DNA of 64,000 nucleotides from contig NC_023750.2 in NCBI RefSeq assembly GCF_000499845.2, positions 4,709,478 to 4,773,477 of the forward strand. The letters are read 5' to 3'. Under the pieces are notes generated by a model. That model was not told the DNA's origin, searched no databases, and saw nothing but the letters and a program-made list of their open reading frames with translations. The position numbers and the translations under genes are program-made. Positions 54,784 through 64,000 of the stretch are shown in pieces. The stretch's first letter is position 1. Every line of letters starts with the position of its first letter. Source of the DNA: Phaseolus vulgaris. Taxonomy: Eukaryota; Streptophyta; Magnoliopsida; Fabales; Fabaceae.

Positions 54784-57229
54784 GGTGAGAGGATCGGTGA
54801 GAACAAAGGGAAGGAACACGAGAGAGCGATCGTAGTGGTTTTGCTGCCTCTCTCTCTCTCTCCACTCAGATTGCTTGATCACAGTATTCACTGAAAAAAA
54901 TAAGCATGCATTCAATATTGAATCAAAAACCGAGACACAATGGTGACTTTTGATTGGTTGGTTACTGCAAAGTTTGCACTAACCAGCAAACTTTCAAAGA
55001 GGGAGTTTGTTATTTTCTTTAACAAAAAATACATCACTCGCTTTTGTATCACTCATTCAACTAAAAAAAAATCGAGTTAGATTTTTATAGTTTTTATAAA
55101 TTAAAGGAAAATAGACTATATTATTTATTTATATTTGAGTAATTTAATATTTTCAACAGAGAGTAAATTGAATAATAATACTATAATTATTAATAGTAAA
55201 TAATTAATATTTTAAATCCTTGAAATATTTTAAAATTTGTGTGTTCGTCCATTAATATCTTTTTATCATAACAACTTATAAGTTTTTTCATTATGTATGT
55301 ACTATGGGAATACAACTATAAGAAGAGATTTAACACTACTTATGATTGTACGAGACATGAGAGAACTTAAAAAACATGTTCGACAATAGAATTGACAAAA
55401 AAATAAAAAACTAAAAAAAATGTTAAATATTAAGTATTTATTTTGAAAAAAATATAGTAGATAGTTAAAACAAAAGTTGATCATATATTAGGAACTTCAA
55501 ATTTATTTCAGTCATAAATTTTTTTTTTATAACTTTTAGTTACTTCTATTCATATGTTATACATGTACACTCTATTTGGATCAGGGTAAATACTATTCAT
55601 CTGGATAAATTTGTGTTAATCATTAATGTTTGTATCCATGTTTTTTCATTGATTGATTTGGAGGTGTGAAAATGTAGAAAAATTTCAAAACATAGTTCAT
55701 CCAATATGGTTAAGATTTATGAAGAAAGTCACAAAGGATTGTAGTATTTTACATGGTTATTCTTGTATTTATTTTTAAGACATAATCGATATTCGAGAAT
55801 TGGTTTTGTATGAAATTTTAATGGATAATCGATGTTGATCGTATGATAATCAATTATGCATGTAAATTTATGGGATAATTATTTATCTTTTCTCTGAAAT
55901 TGATTATGGGTTGATTTTACAAATTTTTTTATATTAAATAATTTATATTTATATTTTTTTAAAACTTTGAAAAATTTAAGAATATAATTTATTTTTTATT
56001 TTTATTTAAATAAAATATTAAATAATTTAGATTCGTATTTATTTAGAATTTTCAATAATTTAAAAATTTTATTTAGGAAATTGAATAATTTAGAATTTTC
56101 AATAATTTAGGAATTTTATTTATTTCAGATTTTTATTTAAATAGAACATTAAATTATTTCAATTTTTACTTATTTCTAATTTTCAATAATTTATTAATTT
56201 TATTTATTTCAAATTTTTATTCATATATAACATTAAATAATTTAGGATTTGTATTTATTTAAGATTTTTCATATTCCAGGAGTTTTATATATTTCTTATT
56301 TTTACATTAAATATTTTAGATTTGTATTTATTTATAATTTTGAATAATTTATAATTTTGTATTTTTATTTAAGTATGACATTAAAAAATTTAGGATTTAT
56401 ATTTATTAAGATTTTTTAATGATTTACAAAATTTATTTATGGAAAATATATGTGCCAAAATTTGTAAAATATTTTTACATAAATTTTAATTTGTTTATAC
56501 ATAAAAAAATAATAATTATATTTTAATTTAATTTAATTTTAACCATAATGATAAATTTGTAATCTTACATTTTTATTTATTTAAAAAAATTATTTTATCA
56601 ATCACGGATATGATATCACTCATTAACTTTAATAATTTTTTCTTTCACTTCTCATTATTTTTTCCTTAATCCAAACAACCTCACTTTCACCTCAAATCCA
56701 CTCCATCAAATTCATCTTCAAATTCAAACAAAGCAATAGTGTCCAACTAAATAAAAGATATTTTTCAAATCTTATTTTATTAATAATATAAATTATTAAC
56801 CATACAATAAATATATAATAAATTATTATATATCTTTTAAATTGAAAAAAACAAGTTATAAAAAAAATTCTATTAAAGAGAATAAGATCTAAACTAATAT
56901 ATTCATTATAGTATATTTTATGTTTTTATTTCTTATTGATTTACTTTAGCGTTAGATAGTCATTTGTAAAAGAACCTCATTTCGTGACTTGTTCATATCT
57001 CATTTGAAGAGTCTACCTCTTTGTGTAGTCAACAATTTGCTTATGAAACTCAAGGACTTATCGATCAATGTACAATGACTCTGTCACTTATGCTGACCCT
57101 ATCCTCTTCTCTTCCACTCATCTTCAAAGAATTACAAAAATTGTTCCACACAAGTGAGAGCCAACAATTAATCCACTCATGCACCCAAGTTCAATAGTTA
57201 CCTAATATGTTTTCTACCAGCCACAACCT
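54784..57229. other. Upstream of SEC23 and AT-rich intergenic
   Basis: The first about 130 bp contain a (CT)n/(GA)n run (54848-54861), likely in the SEC23 5' untranslated leader. From 55.9 to 56.5 kb a loose repeat of AATTTAGGATTTGTATTTATT-like words recurs every 60-100 bp. No gene is seen. Confidence 0.5.
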
Positions 57230-58350
57230 TTTATTCTTCCATTATGAAATATTTCTACCTTCCCCCAATGAGTTATGACAACGCATCTTATGAATCACCC
57301 ACAACAAGTCACTTCGGTCTTAAGTCCAACCTTGCACATGTGGTAGCTTCCTTCTATTGGCCCGAGTGAACTAAGGATGTTAGAACATTTATTCAATAAC
57401 TCGCCACTTTCCAATGCAACAAGTAACTGCCACATAAATTACATTGGTTAAAACAACCTTTACCAATCCTAACTAATGTATGGGAAGACTTATATGAATT
57501 TCATCACACCCACCTACTCTCATCAGCAGGCCACATAATTATTTTGTGTCATTTGTGAGTGTTTAATCAAATACACTCATTTTCTATCATTACCCACTCA
57601 TTTCACTGCCCAAAGTCTCGCACATCACTTCTCCATCACAATTTTCCACCTCCATTACTTACAAAAGACCATAATCTTTGATCGTGATTATCTCTTTGTC
57701 AGGACATTCTAGAAAAACATGTTCAAAGCCCAAGGAACCACACTTAAATTTAAATCTTCATACCACTCCCAAATAAACGATCAAACTAAAGTTTGAGACA
57801 GGGAGCTAGAGGCTCACTTGAGATGTTTTGCCAAAAATCATCCACACACATGGTACCAATATCTTTAGCTTGCAAAATTGTGGTGCAACACCTCCCACCA
57901 CTTTACAATTAGCATCTCTCCCTTCCATGCAATATATAGTCGCCTACTTCCCACCACCTTTGATACGTTGCATGCATCCCTCTAAGAGTACAATTATTTT
58001 GGAATTCTTTCAACAACATACTCTCATTTTTTACACTCTCAGGCACAACCTCCATTGTACCCTTCAAATCATGGCTAATTAAAACAATTGTCATCACACC
58101 ATTAGAAGCTTCAATGTCAACGACTAGGTCTAGGTGAGACTCCTACTGTATCAATGGCCTAATGCCTTTCCCCTAAGCTCAATCCTTGCTATCCAGACCC
58201 TACCAAACCACTTGTTGGATAGGCATTGTGGCTTACAAGCTTAAACTAGCCTTTACCTCATAAATCCACTTGATTTTACACACTTCATTTCTTCGACCAT
58301 TCAAGGGCATTCTCCCTCAAACTCATCACATTATTACACAACTGAACTTA
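57230..58350 (+). pseudogene. Ty3/gypsy integrase fragment
   Basis: Plus-strand words across three frames give the integrase zinc-binding region (FYWPE, KDVRTFIQ, LPHKLHWLKQPLPI), the core (FHHTHLLSSAGH near 57500, KTIISDRD-like sequence, WKNMFKAQGTT near 57720), then SYHSQINDQTK, LEAHLRCFAKNHPHTWYQ and LWCNTSHHF to 57905, and a decayed C-terminus. The wording is that of the split Ty3 element at 31.2-37.4 kb, in the opposite orientation. Stops and shifts are frequent. No LTR is attached. Confidence 0.72.
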
Positions 58351-58549
58351 ACACACCCACAAAATAATCCACAAATTCATCCATCAATTTACCACCTAAA
58401 ACATTAGTTTCATCATCCAAGCTCTCCACTCAAAACATGTCACCACAACTTCCTCTAGTTGTCCCCAACGTCAGTCATTCCCTTACCCTCCTTAAGCCTC
58501 TTAATTCCTAATGTGTTGAGGGAAATTTCATTTTTCACCCCTATAATTT

Positions 58550-58860
58550 CATTCTACACCCCATAAATATGAAAATCCTCACTTTGACCTTATAGTTTAT
58601 GAAAAAAGACTTCCATATCATGCAATTCATAAGACATTTTTTGCATGAAAAAAAAAATTAGATTGCACAATCTATAAGTCATTTTTTTTGCATAACAAAA
58701 AGCTTTTGGATATTTTTTACTTTTGAATTGTGTAATTTATAAGCTTTTTTTACTTTCCGATTGTACAATTTAAAAAGCTTTTTGCACAAACAAAATTGCT
58801 TTTGTATTGCACAATCTAGAAGTCATTTTTTCATAAAAAAACATATTTCCACTTTTGATT
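58550..58860. repeat. Repeats resembling the MULE subterminal repeats
   Basis: ATTGCACAATCTATAAGTCA, GAATTGTGTAATTTATAAGC, GATTGTACAATTTAAAAAGC and ATTGCACAATCTAGAAGTCA occur within about 250 bp, with TTTTTTGCA-type spacers. This is the layout (ATTACACAATCCGGAAGTCA and similar) of the left MULE block at 20.87-21.23 kb. It could be a relic of a related element. Confidence 0.5.
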
Positions 58861-59217
58861 CTTTATTAAGTTTTGAACTCAATAAACAACTCAATCAAGG
58901 CATAGAAAGATCAAAACACACATTTGACATTGAAACAAAAACTGCAAAAATCATATAAATACAAGTGACATTATTTTTCGTATTTGTTTAAAGAGAAATA
59001 TAATCATACATGATGATTAGACTTAAAAAAAATTTAGCGTCACATGATCATTAAAACAGTTATCTATTTAACAATTCAAATATATCTAAAAATTATCAAC
59101 TCTTATTATTTATACACTATTTGCAAGTTATTATATTTTTTTTTCATTTTCATTCAAAATTTTATCGTTTTAAATTTTATTATTGAATATATTTTACTTT
59201 TTATTATCATTAAAATA

Positions 59218-60400
59218 CACTACAAGAAAATAATTATTTAACGTCAAGCTAAAGTTCACATTAACAATTAAAAGTCTACGTTAATTAACCAATAGCATTG
59301 AATTTGCGTCGCTTGTGTGCAACTCTAAAATCGTTGATGCTAATTCATTAGAGTCGGCTTTTGAAGACCGACTCTAAGTCTAATATGTTTATTTTAAAAA
59401 TTATTTAATTTAGCGTTCATTTGATCCATACTAATGTATTTTATTTTAAAATTATTTAATTTAGCATCCATTTGGTCATCGCTATTTTTTTGTTTTAAAA
59501 TTTATTTAATTAGCGTTTACTTGGCCTACGTTAAATAAAATCTATTTTTAATATTATATTAATTTGTGTCGGTTTGATCGATGATGATTGGTGTAATTTA
59601 AAAAACAACCTAGTAAAACATCACATATTTAATAAAATAAAATATGAAAGAAAAAATAGATATTTTTTTTTTGTAATGGATGAAGGGAATGAGTGTTGAT
59701 GAAGGAGATGCATGTGGATGAGTGTAAATGAAAGAATTAGGAGAACAATGTGGATAAAAGAGATATGTGTAGATGAAGGTGATAAGTGTGAATAAAGAAG
59801 ATGATTGAAGATGAAATAAATGATTGTAAATGAATGAGATGATAGTAGATGAAGGAAATGAATGTTGATTAAGGAAATGAGTGTGAGGATATTTACATAG
59901 GGAGTGAGAGAAAAAAGTTGTGGGTAAGGAGATTTACCATCTTTAAATCTGGGAGCTTTTAGACTAAAAATAATCTATGATTCTTGTTCATTGTCACGAA
60001 TTCCTAAATTAAATAAATATAAATATCCAAACTAAAAATATTTAGCGTCCGCTTGACCCATACAAATGTTTTTTATTTTAAAATTTATTCATTTTAACGT
60101 TCACTTGTACCACGATAATATTTTTATTTTAAAATTTATTTAATTTACTGTTTTTTTTGTCACACTAATATTTTTTATTTTAAAATTTATTTCATTTCAC
60201 ATCCACTTGACCCACGCTAATATACTTTATTTTAAAATTTATTTAATTTGACATTTGTATGACACACTAATATTTTTTATTTTATTTAACGTTTGGTTGA
60301 TCAATATTAATATTTTTTTATTTTAAAATTGATTTAATTCGCTTAATCCACACTAATGTTTAAAAAAACCTTTATTAACATGGACTACCCTAATTCAAAT
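59218..60400. mobile_element. CACTA-like terminus with about 60-bp internal repeats, no coding part
   Basis: CACTACAAGAAAA at 59218-59230 is the classic start of plant CACTA elements. Within the next 1.2 kb, TTTAGCGTCCACTTGACCCA-like words followed by CACTAATATTTTTTATTTTA and AAATTTATTTAATTT recur: three copies at 59405-59530 and about six at 60035-60350, period near 55-60 bp. I find no matching right end (CTTGTAGTG) and no transposase, so this is a truncated or non-autonomous relic. Confidence 0.5.
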
Positions 60401-61462
60401 ATTAATTTAATTAAAAAAATTGAAAAATTATTTTACGTTTTTTAAATTTTAAAAACAAAATTGTTATATCACATTAGAGTATTTTAACCGACGATAACAA
60501 CGTCACAATTTGACGAACACTCATATTTTGAAACTAATTTAATATTTTTTTATGATCATTTTATGTAAATTAAATTAATTTTACATAATATTTTATTTTA
60601 TAAATATATGTTTTAATTAGATCTAAGAACTGGTTTTAAATAAAATCAAAACTTTTAAAAAATTACCAAACACCCTTTAATTTGAAAAGAACATTTAAGT
60701 AAAAGTACATGAAATAAAAGGATAAAACCTTCTTTTTTTTTTAAGGTCGTATTTCTAACATTAATTTGAAATTTGCTTTTGAGTTAAAAAAAAGAGAGAG
60801 TAATATAATGCATTAAGGACAGTGCTAAATTCAAATTTGAATTTGAATTGAAAATGAAATCCATAATTAAGCAATATATCTTGTTTGATAATTAATGTTG
60901 TACCAATATCAGAAACTATACAAATCTCCTTTTTATACTTTTTAATAATAATAATAATAATATCACTCATGTTGGGATGAATCAAAATTTTGAAATTGAA
61001 AATTTAAAATGAGGAGAAATTTAAAATTTCTATATATCTCTATTACTAAGATTATTTAAAAATGTTAAGAACTTTCTTTTTCTCCTGTTTTATTTTCTCC
61101 TCCATCCAGCCAATATATATGTCTTTTAAAATATTATAAGGCTACTATCAGTAAACAAAATTAGAAACTTTTAGGAATACATGGTTTGTATTTTTATTTA
61201 ATATATACCAAAGTTACAAAAATTAAACATTGAGCTTATTCAAGCGTAATATTTGCTTGACCAACAAAGTTTCTTCCGATTTCAACGTTTCAAATTTGTC
61301 CCTTTCATTCAAACTGTCTAATGTTTGATTCCTAACAAACCATTCTCCATTTTCTGCAAAATTGTGTAAGAAGAAAGAGATTGGTGTGAATATAGATAGA
61401 GAATTGTTATTGATTGATCTTCTTCTTCATCATCATCATCATCATCATTATCTTCCTAGTCA
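60401..61462. other. Upstream region of the small membrane protein gene
   Basis: AT-rich sequence with an (ATA)n/(AAT)n run at about 60944-60962. The last 100-150 bp are likely the 5' untranslated leader of the next gene. No other gene recognised. Confidence 0.45.
61428..61448. repeat. (CAT)7 microsatellite
   Basis: Seven perfect CAT units, 14 bp before the start codon of the small membrane protein gene, so probably transcribed in its leader. Confidence 0.85.
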
Positions 61463-61846
61463 ATGGGAGATGATAAAAATGGAGATGTTAGAGTATATCT
61501 CATTTTTGGGTTGTTTCTGGCATGCACTCTTGCAGGAGGTGTCTTTCTCGGTCTATATATGATGTATCCAGATTCAACATTTGTATATGACTATCTGGTT
61601 GCAGGCATGACCTTGGTTGCAATACCATGGTTTTTTTGGTTTCTCATTTATATATACGTATGGTGTAAACCCATGTTTCACCAATCTGGTAGCCCTGCTA
61701 GGGTTGCTGCTTCTAAAACACATACCCTAACAAATGTTGTGGCCAACAACAACCTTGGTGTTGAGAAAGCTCCTGATGGTGGTGGAGGACACCATGTTGA
61801 TGTTGGAGGAGATGTTGGAGGAGTTGACATGGACAACAAAAGCTAA
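61463..61846 (+). CDS. Small two-helix membrane protein of unknown function, 127 residues
   Basis: A single-exon frame starts at the ATG at 61463. Two hydrophobic helices are evident: residues about 11-33 (LIFGLFLACTLAGGVFLGLY) and about 44-67 (LVAGMTLVAIPWFFWFLIYI), joined by a short loop with MYPDSTFVYD. The C-terminal half (about 70-127) is hydrophilic, Gly/Val/Asp-rich, ending in repeats of the type VDVGGDVGGVDMD, and likely disordered. I recall similar unnamed plant proteins with a conserved two-helix core but know no function. A CAT microsatellite precedes the start. Stop TAA at 61844-61846. No neighbour suggests a role. Confidence 0.75.
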   Translation: MGDDKNGDVRVYLIFGLFLACTLAGGVFLGLYMMYPDSTFVYDYLVAGMTLVAIPWFFWFLIYIYVWCKPMFHQSGSPARVAASKTHTLTNVVANNNLGVEKAPDGGGGHHVDVGGDVGGVDMDNKS

Positions 61847-63727
61847 GAACATCATCATCATGAAGAAGTTGGCCAGAAGTAACAAGATAAGTCCAAGGAA
61901 TGAGATCATCTTTGGGAATGGTTGAGACTAGAGAAAGTGAAAAATTGCCTTTGAAATCCTAATGGATGAGAATTTTATGCATGGTGGTGGTGTTCAACGG
62001 AATCAAGTTCAAGTGATGTATATGTAGTTGAATGTTCAACCATGGCATGCACCACAATTAATGTATAATATTGTTAGGGTTAGAGGTTGATGCATGCATG
62101 AGAATATGAGATGAGAGAAAACAGTGAGATGATGAAGCAGATGAATTGGTTAATTAGGTGTTAATTAATTGTAGAAAGATGACAAAGTGGCAAGGAAAAA
62201 GTTCACTAGGATGGTTTGTCTTCAAGAGTAGTGATTTTGTAAGGAGTTTTATTTTCTTTTGTAAGATAATGTTAATGGATGTATATAATAGCATCGAGTT
62301 AGAATTGAAATAGGAAAAAGAAAAGTTACAAGCCTTCTTAACCTTGATCTTTATTGAATTCTTCCCTTTTTTTGTCTCTTATATACCTTTTTTATTTTTT
62401 TTTCTCAAGTAAATAGGGCAAGATATACATGGACAAAGAAAAATCATCAAGGGTTTTATATCCTAGCCAAATCCAAGAACAAATGCTAAAATAAATTGAA
62501 AATAGAGAATGATAAACTTTTCAAACCATGTAGTATGTTGTTGGATTGTAATAATGAATTTTGATTTGGGGATATCTAGCATTTGTTGTATATATGAGTT
62601 GGAACATTCTTTAATAATAGTCTCATTATCGATTAACTTTTCAAAATATGTTCAATAGTTACTTCTCTTGGTTTCATTTGCATGTTTTCGTTTATATTGA
62701 TTAAGTTGATGATCGAATTTCCTCACCATGAACACAAAAAGTAATCCATGTTGAGTAAAATGGAAAACACACATTGCATTGATTTTTTAAAAAAGACCTT
62801 AACATGTTGTGATGTCCCATAATACACAAACCATATAACAAGCACCCCAATAGTCTAATAAATTCCAATATTTAATGTATTTATGAAACTTGTTGCATCT
62901 TAATTAAGGGTCTCTTACGTCACACATGCTATATAACATATGGTAAAAAAAGTCTCATTGTTTTTATCGATAATAAAAAATTAAATAAATGAAAGTACTA
63001 AAATACTTTAAATTATGTAAACTATAGCAAAATATATCACTATACACAACATCATGTACTATCACTTTGCCTCAACATGAAAACTTCAACCTACCAAAAA
63101 TCACAATATTATCTTATTCACTCATGACAAAAAAAAAAATCTTCAAACTAACAACACAATATTCTCTAGTTACCAATTTCAAATTTAATTTAATTTTTTT
63201 ATTAATAATAAATAGAAATCACTTTAAATATCAATAAATTTTTAATTTATAAAATACTATCTAACTTAATTAATATAATAAATAATTTTTTTTATCTTTA
63301 AAAATAATAATAATTTAATAATTTTCTTATACTATTCAATGAAAAAAAATAGTAATAAAACAGTGTAAAAAAATAGTATATGAAGAAATGCAATATATAA
63401 TGGATAATGGATAGTAAGTTGTTTTTCTATGAGTACATATAAAAGATGAAAATAAGTAGAAGAAAAAACTTATCATAAATTAAAACTAACTTATAAATAA
63501 GTAATAAAAAATTGACGTTGAAACAAATTAATGTATAAGTACTTTTATAAATTAAACAAGTTTTTATGTTTAAGACTGAAAGTCTTGATCATTTATGATT
63601 ATTGAAAGTAAAAGTCAGTTAGTAAATACATGTAGCAAATGTTCTTATTTGTATTAACTTCTCTATACAATTTAAACTTAACATTATGAAAAAAGGAACA
63701 TGAAATCTTAGGTTCAGTTTAGTTTAC
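61847..63727. other. 3' flank and AT-rich intergenic
   Basis: The first several hundred bases are probably the 3' untranslated region of the small membrane protein gene. The rest is AT-rich with no gene, RNA gene or transposon end that I recognise. Confidence 0.5.
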
Positions 63728-64000
63728 AAAAATGAAAAATGAAAAATGAAAAATGAAAAATGAAAAATGAAAAAAGAAAATGAAAAATGAAAAATGAAAA
63801 TGAAAAATGAAAAATGAAAAATGAAAAATGAAAAATGAAAAATGAAAAATGAAAAATGAAAATGAAAAAAGAAAATGAAAAATGAAAAATGAAAAATGAA
63901 AAAAGAAAATGAAAAATGAAAAATGAAAAATGAAAAATGAAAATGAAAAAAGAAAATGAAAAATGAAAAATGAAAAATGAAAATGAAAAAAGAAAATGAA
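63728..64000. repeat. AAAAATG satellite-like array with higher-order structure (runs off right edge)
   Basis: Units of AAAAATG (7 bp) are interspersed with AAAATG (6 bp) and AAAAAAG (7 bp). The block AAAATG-AAAAAAG-AAAATG recurs at intervals of several units (near 63840-63870, 63925-63955 and 63975-64000). There is no C on the plus strand for the whole 273 bp. Confidence 0.92.

Overview
The window is plant nuclear DNA: very AT-rich, with intron-split genes, long introns and several layers of transposable elements. The wording of the host proteins and repeats (a NO VEIN-like protein, a short FAR1-related protein, SEC23, MAIN-LIKE cargo in a Mutator-like element, Tat-lineage Ty3 elements) suggests a papilionoid legume close to Phaseolus, Vigna or Glycine. 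That assignment comes from recognition, not from a search.

Four host genes can be supported. (1) 4412-13503, minus: a GHKL-ATPase protein of the NO VEIN-like/sacsin-like family. I could splice four exons into 1701 codons plus stop. (2) 37835-40471, minus: a short FAR1-related (FRF-type) protein of 199 residues, whose ATG appears to be assembled across an intron. (3) 42338-54783, minus: a complete 12-exon SEC23 (764 residues), the COPII coat GTPase-activating subunit. (4) 61463-61846, plus: a small two-helix membrane protein of unknown function.

Most of the rest is mobile DNA. 1-2502 is the 5' part of a minus-strand Tat-lineage Ty3 element with an uninterrupted gag-protease frame. 15340-19657 is a decayed, truncated relative. 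20436-27128 is a complete Mutator-like element (MULE): a perfect 9-bp target duplication, inverted termini and palindrome-rich subterminal repeats. It carries a MURA-like transposase fused to an OTU cysteine-protease domain on the plus strand and a convergent plant-mobile-domain (MAIN-like) gene on the minus strand, all now broken by stops and frameshifts. 27756-30440 is the 3' end of another Tat element, with LTR, polypurine tract and the antisense ORF typical of that lineage. 31195-37389 is a Ty3 element interrupted by a hAT element (34042-36132) with an exact 8-bp target duplication. A related integrase fragment lies at about 57.2-58.35 kb.

The remaining AT-rich stretches hold tandem repeats: a 42-bp minisatellite, a 25-bp array inside an LTR, repeats in SEC23 introns, a CACTA-like terminus with about 60-bp repeats, and an AAAAATG array running off the right edge. 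The host genes do not form a pathway; they are independent neighbours separated by transposon debris. The most interesting unit is the MULE: its convergent two-gene layout recalls maize MuDR (mudrA/mudrB), but the second gene is a plant mobile domain protein and the transposase carries an OTU protease.
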